Shown here: piece by piece, positions 25,505 through 33,608 of the stretch
Numbering within the stretch: the first letter of the stretch is position 1
Layout of the letters: each line of letters opens with the position of its first letter
Assembly (NCBI RefSeq): GCF_042956465.1
Contig: NZ_JBIBGL010000013.1
Location: 310,001-374,000, forward strand
Source: Embleya sp042956465
GTDB taxonomy: Bacteria > Actinomycetota > Actinomycetes > Streptomycetales > Streptomycetaceae
DNA: 64,000 nucleotides
Reading direction: 5' to 3'
The notes under the pieces: model-generated
Database searches by the model: none
Told to the model about the DNA's origin: nothing
What the model saw: the letters and a program-made list of their open reading frames with translations, nothing else
Position numbers and translations under genes: made by a program

Positions 25505-25800
25505 CTACTTGCCGAGTGCGGGGCCGTACCACTGGAGAGCCTGCCCGGTGACGGCCGCGATGCAGTCCCGGTCCCGGTGCAGGAGCGTCAGACCCTGGAG
25601 CTCGGCCGTGGCGGCGACGACCAGATCCACGGCCCCGGCACTGCGATGGTGTCCCCGATCGGTGAGTTCGTCCTGCACCTGCCAGGCGCGGTCATAGGCA
25701 CGGTCGTCGACCGGAACCCGGCCGAACAGCAGCCGCATGTCCTCGATGCCCCGAGCGCGGTCCGCAGCCGTGCGCGCGCTGTGGTGAGGGCCGCCGCCTG
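25505..25800 (-). pseudogene. PIN-domain (VapC-type) toxin remnant, N-terminus missing
   Basis: The C-terminal ~98 codons of a VapC-like PIN ribonuclease are readable on the minus strand: 'SARTAADRARGIEDMRLLF', 'VDDRAYDRAWQVQDELTDRG', 'HRSAGAVDLVVAATAE', 'LTLLHRDRDCIAAVTGQ'. The later acidic residues (Asp in AGAVD and in HRDRD) are kept. The first ~45 residues with the DTSA aspartate and the middle Glu are absent, and the space they need is occupied by the 3' end of the neighbouring dehydrogenase gene. An ATG at 25738 could start only a 77-residue stub. No antitoxin gene is next to it. Most likely an inactive remnant of a toxin-antitoxin pair. Confidence 0.78.
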
Positions 25801-25845
25801 ACGGGGGTCGGCGGCGGCCGGGGCGGGATCGGGGCGGTGAGGGGG

Positions 25846-26760
25846 CTACTTGCGGGTGCCGCTCATGTCGGCGTTGCCGGCCGCCTTGGCGACCAGGTCG
25901 GGGATGACGTCGGTGAGTTCGGCGGGGGACCAGCGGGCGCCCTTGTCGACCGTGGGGCCGTTGGACCAGCCTTCGGCGACGCTGATCGAGCTGCCGGTGA
26001 CGGAGAAGACCCGGCCGGTGACGCCGGCGGAGGCGGGGCTGCCGAGCCAGACCACGAGCGGCGAGATGTGCTCGGGGGCGAGCTGTTCGGCGAGCTTCGC
26101 GGCGGCGGCCTCGTCGGCGAACCCGGCCAGGTCCTCGGTCAGCCGGGTGAGGGCGGTGGGGGCGATCGCGTTGACCGTGACGCCGTAGCGGCCCAGTTCC
26201 TGCGCCGCGATGATGGTGAAGCCCGCGATGCCGGCCTTGGCCGCGCCGTAGTTGGTCTGGCCCACGTTGCCGAAGATGCCGGACGGCGAACTGGTGTTGA
26301 TGATCCGGGCGTCGACCTGTTCGCCCGCCTTGGCCAGGCCGCGCCAGTACGCCGCCGCGTGGTGCGCGGGCGCGAACGTGCCCTTGAGATGGACCTTGAT
26401 CACCGCGTCCCACTCCGCCTCGGACATGTTGGTCAACATCCGGTCGCGCAGGATGCCCGCGTTGTTGACCAGCACGTCGAGCCGGCCGAACGTCTCGATC
26501 GCCTGCCCGATCAGCGCCTCCGCGCCGGCGAAGTCGGAGATGTCGGAGGTGTTGGCCACCGCCTCGCCGCCCGCCGCGACGATCTCCGCCACCACGGCCT
26601 GCGCCGGACCCGCCGACGCGCCGGTACCGTCGCGCGCACCACCGAGGTCGTTCACCACGACCTTGGCGCCCTCGGCCGCGAACGCCAGTGCGTGTGCCCG
26701 GCCGATGCCGTTGCCCGCACCGGTCACGACGACCACGCGTCCCTCGCAGATCCCGCTCAT
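25846..26760 (-). CDS. Short-chain dehydrogenase (3-hydroxyacyl-CoA dehydrogenase/FabG-like)
   Basis: A 304-residue NAD(P)-dependent SDR. The cofactor loop is 'VVTGAGNGIG' (11-20), then 'VNDLGG', 'VLVNNAGI', the catalytic Ser in 'IINTSSPSG' and the Tyr/Lys pair in 'TNYGAAKAG'. The insert 'GGARDGTGAS' after the second strand and the long C-terminus match the subgroup related to the dehydrogenase part of peroxisomal multifunctional enzyme 2, which acts on 3-hydroxyacyl-CoA. That would suit the acyl-CoA theme of the window, but it is unlinked to it. It stands alone on the minus strand. Confidence 0.9.
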   Translation of the reverse strand: MSGICEGRVVVVTGAGNGIGRAHALAFAAEGAKVVVNDLGGARDGTGASAGPAQAVVAEIVAAGGEAVANTSDISDFAGAEALIGQAIETFGRLDVLVNNAGILRDRMLTNMSEAEWDAVIKVHLKGTFAPAHHAAAYWRGLAKAGEQVDARIINTSSPSGIFGNVGQTNYGAAKAGIAGFTIIAAQELGRYGVTVNAIAPTALTRLTEDLAGFADEAAAAKLAEQLAPEHISPLVVWLGSPASAGVTGRVFSVTGSSISVAEGWSNGPTVDKGARWSPAELTDVIPDLVAKAAGNADMSGTRK

Positions 26761-27088
26761 ATGGCCCCTCCGAATGCTTGTCGATCGCTTCCGACGACCG
26801 CTACGGGGGTCACAGTATGGTGAGACCGTTGCCGCGTACATCCTTTGTCCGACCATGCTGCGGGACGGGCGCGCGCACGCCGCGCGGGCGCGAAAGGACG
26901 TGCCACACGGGGAACATGGGGAACATGCCGTGCCGACACGACACGCACGTGACGTGCCTGCCGGGTGCGTGCGAGCTGCCCGCGGCCGACCCCGACGCCT
27001 GGCCGACGGCTCCGGCGTCCGCGAGCGAGGACGTGGGAATGGCCCCCGCTCTCCGGGGAGAGCGGGGGCCATTCGGGTCGGATGAGGA
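26761..27088. other. Intergenic with terminator, otherwise empty
   Basis: 328 bp between the dehydrogenase start and the 3' end of the surface-protein gene, both minus. Apart from the terminator at 27037-27074 and the presumed dehydrogenase promoter, I see no gene. The sequence is noticeably less GC-rich around 26810-26860. Confidence 0.55.
27037..27074 (-). terminator. Very strong hairpin terminator
   Basis: A perfect 18-bp stem, GAATGGCCCCCGCTCTCC (27037-27054) paired with 27057-27074, and a GG loop. It lies 15 bp downstream (minus direction) of the stop codon of the surface-protein gene, separating it from the dehydrogenase gene. Confidence 0.92.
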
Positions 27089-28759
27089 CTACGCGCGGCT
27101 ACGGCTGCGCGCGCGGTAGGCGAACATCAGGATCACGCCGAGGACGATGGCGATCGCGCTGCCGGCGATCAACATCGCGGCGTTGCCGGTCATGCCGCTG
27201 TGGGCGAGCTGCGATCCGCCGGATCCGCCGATGCCACCACCGTGGCCACCGCCGTTACCGCCGCCCGGGCCGCCACCGTGGCCGCCCCCGCCACCGGCGC
27301 CGCCGCCGTGCGGCTTGGTGTGCGCACCGGAGGACACCGCCGAGTGGCTGGCGGAGGGCGAGGCCGAGGAGGAGCCGGACGGGGATGCCGATGGCGAGGC
27401 CGACGGCGACGCGGACGGGCTGACCGACGGGCTGACCGATGGGGAAGCCGACGGGCTGGCCGAAGGACTCGCCGACGGTGAAGCCGAGGGGCTGGCGCTC
27501 GGGCTCATCGACGGCGAAGCGGACGGACTCGCCGAGGGACTCGCCGACGGACTTGCCGAGGGCGAAACCGACGGCGAGGCCGACGGAGACGCCGACGGAG
27601 ACGCCGACGGAGACGCCGACGGGCTGACCGAAGGCGAGGCCGACGGGGAAGCCGACGGCGAAGCGGAAGGCGACGCGGACGGCGAGGCCGACGTGGACCC
27701 ACCGCAGTCCGGCAGGTCGCCGTCGAACGGGTACCGATGGAACTCGGACCCGGACGTCGACTGGTGGACCAGCGAACCGGCCGTGAAGAACCGCCCGTTC
27801 ATCCCCGGCACGGACACCGTCGTGGTGCTCGCCGGGTTGCCCACCAGCACGCTGCCCTGGAACTGGGCACTGCCCTTGATGGTCACCGAGGTGGCCTCCG
27901 GGAAGTTCCACAGCAGGTGCTCACGCAGCCCGGTGGGGATGTCCGCGCTGCCGATGAAGGTGCCGATCACCCGGGTCGGCCCGGTCAGGTTGACCAGGAC
28001 CGTGGCGCCCGCGGGGATCCCGACGAACGAGATCCCCTGGTCCCCGCCTCCCACGGGATTGACCATGTCGAAGTCGACGTTGAACACCTGGAGTGGGGAC
28101 GTGCCGTCACCGGTGAACAGCGTCTCGAAGCCCACGTTCGTGGCGGTGCCGGTGGCCGCGCGCGGCCGTCCGTCCGGGAAGGCGTAGCAGCTCGACGAAT
28201 CGGTCAGCTGGGGACGCAGGCCGGCGTACGGGGCCGCGGCGGACCCGTCCTTGACGGCGGTGGGCGTCACCGTGCCGGTCAGGGTGCCGGCGTAGCGCAC
28301 CACGCCGCTGACGGTCCCCTCCTCGGCGATCACGCTCTGGCCGCTCGCGACCGTGAGGTTGCCGCCGACGGTGAGGAAGTCGGTGCCGTTGTCGGGGGGC
28401 ACCCGGGTGCCGACACCCACGATGCCCACGTTGTAGATGCTGGACCCCGACGTCTTGTTCATGTCGAAGTTGCCGAGGGCGACCAGCTTGCCCTCGGCCT
28501 CCGCGGCGGATCCGCTCACGGACCAGTCGCCGCCGACGAACATGTTGATGCCGTTGTCGCGACCCGCGATCGGGCCGTTGTTGGGTTCGAGATTCACGGT
28601 CGGGCAACTGCCGGGAACGCAGGGGCCGAGTCCGCCGGGCAGCGGCTTGGCGAAACCCATGACAGCGAACACGCAGACGAGGATCACACCGCCGAGGGTG
28701 ACGACTCCGGACAGCGCGAGGCCCGTCGCGCGGATCCGGGCGTTCGGTTTCCTGTGCAT
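27089..28759 (-). CDS. Surface protein: choice-of-anchor A domain, Ser-Pro repeat stalk, sortase-type anchor
   Basis: A 556-residue predicted cell-wall protein. An N-terminal signal/membrane segment (~12-37) is followed by an extracellular domain with choice-of-anchor A wording ('NMFVGGDWSVSGS', 'LVALGNFDMN', 'VGGNLTVASGQS', 'WNFPEATSVTIKGSAQFQGS'; residues ~50-345). Residues ~355-470 are a stalk of about 25 SPSA-type tetrapeptides, then a Gly/His-rich spacer. It ends 'LAHSG' (518-522), a hydrophobic helix and a basic tail. The sorting motif deviates from class-E LAxTG by Ser for Thr. The domain family is found in adhesin-like proteins. No sortase gene is in the window. The start ATG has no clear ribosome site. 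Confidence 0.88.
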   Translation of the reverse strand: MHRKPNARIRATGLALSGVVTLGGVILVCVFAVMGFAKPLPGGLGPCVPGSCPTVNLEPNNGPIAGRDNGINMFVGGDWSVSGSAAEAEGKLVALGNFDMNKTSGSSIYNVGIVGVGTRVPPDNGTDFLTVGGNLTVASGQSVIAEEGTVSGVVRYAGTLTGTVTPTAVKDGSAAAPYAGLRPQLTDSSSCYAFPDGRPRAATGTATNVGFETLFTGDGTSPLQVFNVDFDMVNPVGGGDQGISFVGIPAGATVLVNLTGPTRVIGTFIGSADIPTGLREHLLWNFPEATSVTIKGSAQFQGSVLVGNPASTTTVSVPGMNGRFFTAGSLVHQSTSGSEFHRYPFDGDLPDCGGSTSASPSASPSASPSASPSASPSVSPSASPSASPSASPSASPSVSPSASPSASPSASPSASPSMSPSASPSASPSASPSASPSASPSVSPSVSPSASPSASPSASPSGSSSASPSASHSAVSSGAHTKPHGGGAGGGGGHGGGPGGGNGGGHGGGIGGSGGSQLAHSGMTGNAAMLIAGSAIAIVLGVILMFAYRARSRSRA

Positions 28760-29103
28760 TCACGAAGAATCAGACATAAGTCTACAAATCGTCACAAGGC
28801 GCGCAGGAGATTCCCCCGAATGCCCCTGCCGGCAGGGCGCTTCGCTCGTCGTCAACCGAGATGCGTACGGCCCGAGTACGCCGCAGGTATGGGATGTGAT
28901 CCACGAGCCGGAATCGGAAACCGGCTGCGGAACACGATCGTTGGCGTGGCGAGACGAGGCGGGGAGGGCTCCGCGGTCGGACCCGAACCGGTCCACCGCG
29001 GGCCGGCCGGCACGAGGGTCGCGGGTCGGACCCTCGCGAGGCCGGCAGGGTGTCCGTAGCCGCCCTCGCGGCATATCCGAATCCGGGTGAATGGGAGTCT
29101 TCT
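28760..29103. other. Divergent intergenic region
   Basis: 344 bp between the surface-protein gene (minus) and a membrane-protein gene (plus). It holds both promoters. The segment next to 28760 is relatively A/T-rich (ACATAAGTCTACAAATCG), which suits a promoter for the surface protein. I see no gene or strong dyad. Confidence 0.55.
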
Positions 29104-30078
29104 GTGATCGTCGGTCTGGTCACCGCTGTCGCGGCCTCCGCGTGTTACGGCGTGGGGTCGGTGCTGCAAGCGGTCGGGTCGCGGCGATCCGCGCGCGAGG
29201 AGGCGGCCAAACGGGCCGAGCGGGGCGGCGGCAGCGCTCAGGTGACCGGGTACGGCGGCCCGAGCCTGTCCTCCACGGCCAAGGCCGCGGTCACGTGGGA
29301 GTTCATCGTCGGGACCGTGCTCGACTTCGTCGGCTTCGCGCTCGGCGCGTTGGCGGCGCGGCTGCTGCCGCTGTTCCTGTCGCAGACCATCATCAGCGCG
29401 AACCTGGTGATCACCGCCGTACTCGGCATCAAGCTGCTCGGGATCAAGCTGTATCGGGCCGACTGGACCTCGATCGGCGTGGTCTGCGGAGCACTCGTGC
29501 TGCTCGGCATCGCGGCCGGTCCCGAGGGCGACGGGCACAGTCCGCGGGCCACCCACTGGTGGGTGCTGATCATCACGTTCGTGGTGATCGTCGGCGGTAC
29601 ACTGCTGGTCCGCTTCCTGGGCGCCAACGGCGCGATCGTCGCGGGTCTGCTCTCCGGGCTCGGCTTCGGCGGGCTGGGCATCGGCGTGCGGATCCTGGAC
29701 GGGGTCGACCCGTTCGACCTGGGCAAGCTGGCCGCGGACCCGGCGCTGTACGCGGTGCTGATCGGCGGCATCGGCGGCATGTACCTGCACACCATCGCGC
29801 TCCAGATCGGCTCGGTGAACGGCGCGACGGCGGCGCTCGTGGTCGGCGAGACGGTGGTGCCGGGTGCGGTGGGCGTGTTGTGGCTCGGCGACACCTCGCG
29901 GGACGGGCTGGCCTGGATGGCCGTCATGGGCTTCGTGCTCGCGGTGTCCGGCGCGGTGGCCGTCGCCTACTTCGGCAAGCACGAACCGGAGGAACCCTCC
30001 GCCGGACCGGGCTCGGGGCCGGGCGCGGGTACGGACGCGAACCCGGCGACCGGCACCGGGGCCGCCGCCCGGGGCTGA
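29104..30078 (+). CDS. DMT-like integral membrane protein
   Basis: A 324-residue protein with about nine to ten hydrophobic helices, starting at GTG 29104 (GGGAG six bases upstream). N-terminal 'VTAVAASACYGVGSVLQAVG' and C-terminal 'TAALVVGETVVPGAVGVLWLGD' with 'AWMAVMGFVLAVSGAVAVAYF' give two EamA-like halves. A basic loop 'RRSAREEAAKRAER' follows helix one. The last ~35 residues are a Gly/Pro/Thr tail. Likely a drug/metabolite transporter-superfamily protein of the type annotated as hypothetical integral membrane protein in actinomycetes; substrate unknown. Confidence 0.8.
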   Translation: MIVGLVTAVAASACYGVGSVLQAVGSRRSAREEAAKRAERGGGSAQVTGYGGPSLSSTAKAAVTWEFIVGTVLDFVGFALGALAARLLPLFLSQTIISANLVITAVLGIKLLGIKLYRADWTSIGVVCGALVLLGIAAGPEGDGHSPRATHWWVLIITFVVIVGGTLLVRFLGANGAIVAGLLSGLGFGGLGIGVRILDGVDPFDLGKLAADPALYAVLIGGIGGMYLHTIALQIGSVNGATAALVVGETVVPGAVGVLWLGDTSRDGLAWMAVMGFVLAVSGAVAVAYFGKHEPEEPSAGPGSGPGAGTDANPATGTGAAARG

Positions 30079-30141
30079 TCCGGCGCCGCATCGGGCGTCG
30101 CCGGTCGGCATCGAAAGGTAGTGGGCCGCATCGATATCGGA

Positions 30142-31089
30142 TCAACCGGTCGGACCGGCCACCGCACGGCTCGCGCCGGCCTCGCGCGCATCCCGGGCGC
30201 GCAATTGCGCACCGACCGCGCGCAGCGTGGTCAGCAGCGGGGACGGGCCGTAGCCTCGGCGGACCGCCGCCATCAGGTGCCGGCGCGGCGCGGGCGCGGC
30301 GATCGGACGCAGCAGCACCCCGGGCGGCAGCGCCGGCTGGGCCAGTCGGGGGATGATCGTCACCCCCAGACCGGCCGCCACCAGGGCCAGTTGCGCGCCG
30401 AAGTCGGTCGACGTGTGCACCAGACGCGGCTGGAATCCGGCCTGATGACAGGCCGTCAGAAGCAGTCCGTGGCACGCCGTCCCCGGTGCGGTGATGATCC
30501 AGTCGGCGTCGGCGAGGTCGGCGGCCAACGAGACCTCGGCCCGCTCGGCGAGCGGGTGGCCGGTCGGCAGCGCGATCTCGAACGGCTCGTCCAACAGCGG
30601 GTGCAACTCGATCCGCGGATGGTCCGGCGCGGGCATGTCGGGGTGCGTCATCACGACCGCCACGTCCAACTCCCGGGCGGGCAACAACGGGAGCGCCTCC
30701 TCCGTCTCGTACTGGACCACCTCGAACCGCCACCCCGGGTGGCTCACCTTCAGCCGGGCCAGTGCCGGCCCGACCAGGCCCGAGATGCCGGACGGGAAAG
30801 CGGAGATCCGAGCCCTGCCGATCCGCCCGTCCCGCTGCGCGGCGAGGTCGGCGCGCGCCTGCTCCAGGCGGGTCGCGATCGCGTCGGCATGGCCGAGCAG
30901 CACGTGCGCCGCGGCGGTCAGCCGCACCCCGCGGCCGTGCTTCTCCAGCAGCGCCGCATCCGCCTCGCGGGCGAGCACGGCGAGCTGTTGGGACACCGCG
31001 GACGGGGTCAGGTGCAGCGACTGCGCGGCGGCGGCGACGGTGCCGTGCTGGTCGAGCGCGCGCAGGATGTTCAGCCGCTTGAGTTCCAT
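30142..31089 (-). CDS. LysR-family transcriptional regulator
   Basis: A 315-residue LysR regulator. The HTH is N-terminal ('LRALDQHGTVAAAAQSLHLT' then 'PSAVSQQLAVLAREA'). The effector domain begins 'ISAFPSGISGLVGPALARL' and includes 'AVVMTHPDMP' and 'LVAAGLGVTIIPRLA'. It is divergent from the EamA transporter gene with 74 bp between start codons, the classic LysR arrangement in which it controls both promoters. The inducer cannot be read; amino acids or their analogues are common for this pairing. Confidence 0.94.
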   Translation of the reverse strand: MELKRLNILRALDQHGTVAAAAQSLHLTPSAVSQQLAVLAREADAALLEKHGRGVRLTAAAHVLLGHADAIATRLEQARADLAAQRDGRIGRARISAFPSGISGLVGPALARLKVSHPGWRFEVVQYETEEALPLLPARELDVAVVMTHPDMPAPDHPRIELHPLLDEPFEIALPTGHPLAERAEVSLAADLADADWIITAPGTACHGLLLTACHQAGFQPRLVHTSTDFGAQLALVAAGLGVTIIPRLAQPALPPGVLLRPIAAPAPRRHLMAAVRRGYGPSPLLTTLRAVGAQLRARDAREAGASRAVAGPTG

Positions 31090-31163
31090 GCAGGAAAACT
31101 ACCGATTGAGGTCCGGAAAATGTAGATGGACCCGATGGATGGTCGAGCCACACACTTTCCCTC

Positions 31164-32099
31164 ATGACCCGTACCGATTCCCTGTGGGCCGCGCTCGTCA
31201 GCGTGATCTGGGGCGTGAACTTCGTTGCGATCGACGCGAGCCTCGACGACTTTCCGCCCCTGCTGCTGGCCGCGCTGCGGTTCGCCCTCGTCGCGTTTCC
31301 GGCGGTGCTGTTCGTCAAGCGGCCGCAGACGAGTTGGCGGCTGATCATCGGGGTCGGGCTCACGGTGAACGTGGGCCAGTTCGCGTTCCTGTTCAGCGCG
31401 ATGCACGCCGGGATGCCGGCCGGGCTGTCCTCGGTGGTGATCCAGTGCCAGGCGATGTTCACGGTGCTGTTCGCGGTGCTGATGCTGCGCGAGATCCCGG
31501 GCCGCACCCGGCTGATCTCGCTCGCGGTGGCCGCGCTCGGAATGGGCGTGATCGCGTTCGGCCGGGGCCAGAGCGCGTCGCTGTGGCCGTTCGTCCTGAT
31601 GATCGGCGCGGGCGCGTCGTGGGGCTTCGGCAACATGCTCACCCGGAAGGCGGGCATCCCGGGCGGCACGGGCCTGGTGGTGTGGTCCGCCCTCGTCGCG
31701 CCGCTGCCGCTGCTGGCACTGTCGCTGGCCGTCGAGGGGCCGGGGCAGGACCTGGACGCACTCACCTCGGCCTCGTGGAGCGGCGTGGGCGGCCTGGCCT
31801 TCACCGTCGTGCTGTCCTCGTGGCTGGGCTACGGCCTGTGGTTCGCCCTGCTCGGGCGCCGCTCGGCCTCCGCGGTCGCCCCGTACGGCCTGCTCGTCCC
31901 GATCGTCGGCATCCTCGCCGCCTGGGCCGTGCTCGGCGAACGCCCGAGTCCGATCGAAACGCTCGGCGCCGCCATCGTCCTCACCGGCATTGCCCTGTCC
32001 GGCATGCAACGCGGCACACCGCCCACGGCACCGGCACCGCTCACCCGCACCGCCCCGGCCGCGCCCCTCCCGATCCCGACGACCGGCCCACGGCCCTGA
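31164..32099 (+). CDS. EamA-family (DMT) transporter
   Basis: A 311-residue inner-membrane protein with ten helices in two EamA repeats ('LWAALVSVIWGVNFVAIDAS', 'RFALVAFPAVLFVKRP', 'QCQAMFTVLFAVLMLREIPG'; second half 'GASWGFGNMLTRKAG', 'PYGLLVPIVGILAAWAVLGE'). It resembles YdcZ/RhaT/EamA exporters of amino acids and metabolites. The C-terminal ~35 residues are Pro/Thr-rich. Divergent from the LysR gene that probably regulates it. Confidence 0.93.
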   Translation: MTRTDSLWAALVSVIWGVNFVAIDASLDDFPPLLLAALRFALVAFPAVLFVKRPQTSWRLIIGVGLTVNVGQFAFLFSAMHAGMPAGLSSVVIQCQAMFTVLFAVLMLREIPGRTRLISLAVAALGMGVIAFGRGQSASLWPFVLMIGAGASWGFGNMLTRKAGIPGGTGLVVWSALVAPLPLLALSLAVEGPGQDLDALTSASWSGVGGLAFTVVLSSWLGYGLWFALLGRRSASAVAPYGLLVPIVGILAAWAVLGERPSPIETLGAAIVLTGIALSGMQRGTPPTAPAPLTRTAPAAPLPIPTTGPRP

Positions 32100-32160
32100 C
32101 CGACGCGCCCGGTACGCCCCGGGCCCCGGCGATTTGACGTGAGCGTCACCGGAACGGGCG

Positions 32161-32198
32161 CCGCCGGCCGCACCCGGGGGAGTGGGGGCGGCCGGCGG
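32161..32198. terminator. Convergent terminator hairpin
   Basis: CCGCCGGCCGC (32161-32171) pairs with GCGGCCGGCGG (32188-32198), an 11-bp stem with a G-rich loop, between the converging EamA (plus) and amidohydrolase (minus) genes. Confidence 0.7.
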
Positions 32199-32212
32199 GG
32201 GGTCGGTGGGGG

Positions 32213-33427
32213 TTACTTCGTGATCCCGAAGCGTTCCAGGCCGAAAGCCTTGATGGCGTTGGTGCGGAACAGCTTGTCGCACTCGGCCTGGGTCAGGCCC
32301 GCCTTCGTGGCGATGTCGAGGGCGACCTTGTGGGTGTTCGGGAACGTCGAGTCCGCGTGCGGGTAGTCGACCTCGAAGCAGATCTGGTCGATGCCGATCA
32401 CGTCGCGGTTCCGCAGGCCGATCTCGTCGTCGAAGATGCAGCCGTAGATCCGGTCCTGGATGTACGAGCTGGGCTTTTGGGTCAGCGACGAGCCGAACGC
32501 GTTGTCGTCGCGCTCCTCCCACAGCTTGTCCGCGCGCTCCATCACGTACGGCATCCAGCCGACCTGGCCCTCGGCGTAGGCGATCTTCATCTTCGGGAAG
32601 CGGTCGAAGACGCCGGAGAAGATGTAGTCGACCATCGAACCCATGGCGTTCTGGAAGGTCAGCACCGAGGAGACGATGAACGGCGCGTCCGGCGACGTGG
32701 ACGGCATCTTCGAGGACGACCCGATGTGCATGCAGACGATCGTGTTCGTCTCCTCGCACGCCCGGAAGAACGGGTCCCAGAAGCGGTCCTTGTCGTGCAC
32801 CGACGGCAGGCCCAGCGGGACCGGGTTCTCCGAGAAGGCGACCGCGAACGAACCCTTCGCCGCGCACCGGCGCACCTCCGCGGCGGCCAGGTTCGCGTCC
32901 CACAGCGGGACGATCGTCATCGGCAGCAGGCGGCCCTTGCCGTCGCCCGCGCACCACTCGTCGATCATCCAGTCGTTGTAGGCCCGGACGCACAGCAGCG
33001 CGAGTTCCTTGTCCTCACGCTCGTAGAACGCCTGGCCGCAGAATCGCGGCAGGATGTTCGGGAAGCACAGCGACGCGTCGACGTGGTTGGTGTCCATGTC
33101 CTTGAGCCGCTCGGACTGGATCCACGCACCCGGCCGGATGTCGTCGAAGGTGACCGGCGTCACGTCCAGCGTGTCGAAGCCGACCGCGGCCGAGAGCTTG
33201 GGGAACGGGTAGACCAGGTCGTCGTACAGCCACCAGTCGCACCACTCGCCGTCCTCGACGCCGCGCTCGTAGGAGAACACGCCGCCGATGAAGTTGAACT
33301 TCGCCTTGTCGCGCACCACGCGCGGGCCGCGGTCCTTGTACTTGGCGGGCAGCCGCGAGGTCCACAGGTCCGGGGGCTCCACCACGTGGTCGTCCACGGA
33401 GATGATGCGCGGGATCTCGAGCGTCAT
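32213..33427 (-). CDS. Amidohydrolase-2 (ACMSD-like) metal-dependent hydrolase/decarboxylase
   Basis: A 404-residue TIM-barrel enzyme of the amidohydrolase-2 family. The N-terminal metal site is 'IISVDDHVVEPPDLW'. Further family text includes 'GVFDRFPKMKIAYAEGQVGW' and 'CFEVDYPHADSTFPNT', where the late Asp ligand sits. Such proteins in actinobacteria include decarboxylases of aromatic or CoA-ligase-linked substrates and many of unknown role; the substrate is not identifiable. Start ATG 33427. Divergent from a LysR gene with two palindromes between, so probably its regulatory target. Confidence 0.9.
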   Translation of the reverse strand: MTLEIPRIISVDDHVVEPPDLWTSRLPAKYKDRGPRVVRDKAKFNFIGGVFSYERGVEDGEWCDWWLYDDLVYPFPKLSAAVGFDTLDVTPVTFDDIRPGAWIQSERLKDMDTNHVDASLCFPNILPRFCGQAFYEREDKELALLCVRAYNDWMIDEWCAGDGKGRLLPMTIVPLWDANLAAAEVRRCAAKGSFAVAFSENPVPLGLPSVHDKDRFWDPFFRACEETNTIVCMHIGSSSKMPSTSPDAPFIVSSVLTFQNAMGSMVDYIFSGVFDRFPKMKIAYAEGQVGWMPYVMERADKLWEERDDNAFGSSLTQKPSSYIQDRIYGCIFDDEIGLRNRDVIGIDQICFEVDYPHADSTFPNTHKVALDIATKAGLTQAECDKLFRTNAIKAFGLERFGITK

Positions 33428-33540
33428 GGCCTGCTCCTCATTGCGATCGGGTGGGACTGGCGCGACTGGGCGCGACTGCGTGGGCCTGGTGGCGGTGGCC
33501 CCGCTTGCGACGCGTGGACCCTGCGCTACCCAGGAAACCT

Positions 33541-33597
33541 GCTGACGGGGCGTCAGCCAAGCCCCTGTTGTTGCTAACGTTATGCCGACACGGCATA
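33541..33597. promoter_or_regulatory. Two 17-bp palindromes between amidohydrolase and LysR genes
   Basis: GCTGACG-GGG-CGTCAGC (33541-33557) and TATGCCG-ACA-CGGCATA (33581-33597) have the same 7-3-7 geometry and start 40 bp apart, about four helical turns. The second ends 11 bp before the LysR ATG and fits the LysR-type T-N11-A form with autoregulation. The first may be the promoter-side site for the amidohydrolase or a site for a different (TetR-like) regulator. Function is inferred from position. Confidence 0.6.
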
Positions 33598-33608
33598 GGT
33601 GGGTTTCC

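Noticed and set aside
25505..25738. Functional vapBC toxin-antitoxin system
   Set aside because: The toxin lacks its N-terminal catalytic part and no antitoxin gene is adjacent.
27390..27700. Regular repeats resembling a CRISPR array or minisatellite
   Set aside because: They are in-frame Ser-Pro-Ser-Ala codons of the surface-protein stalk, with no spacer structure.
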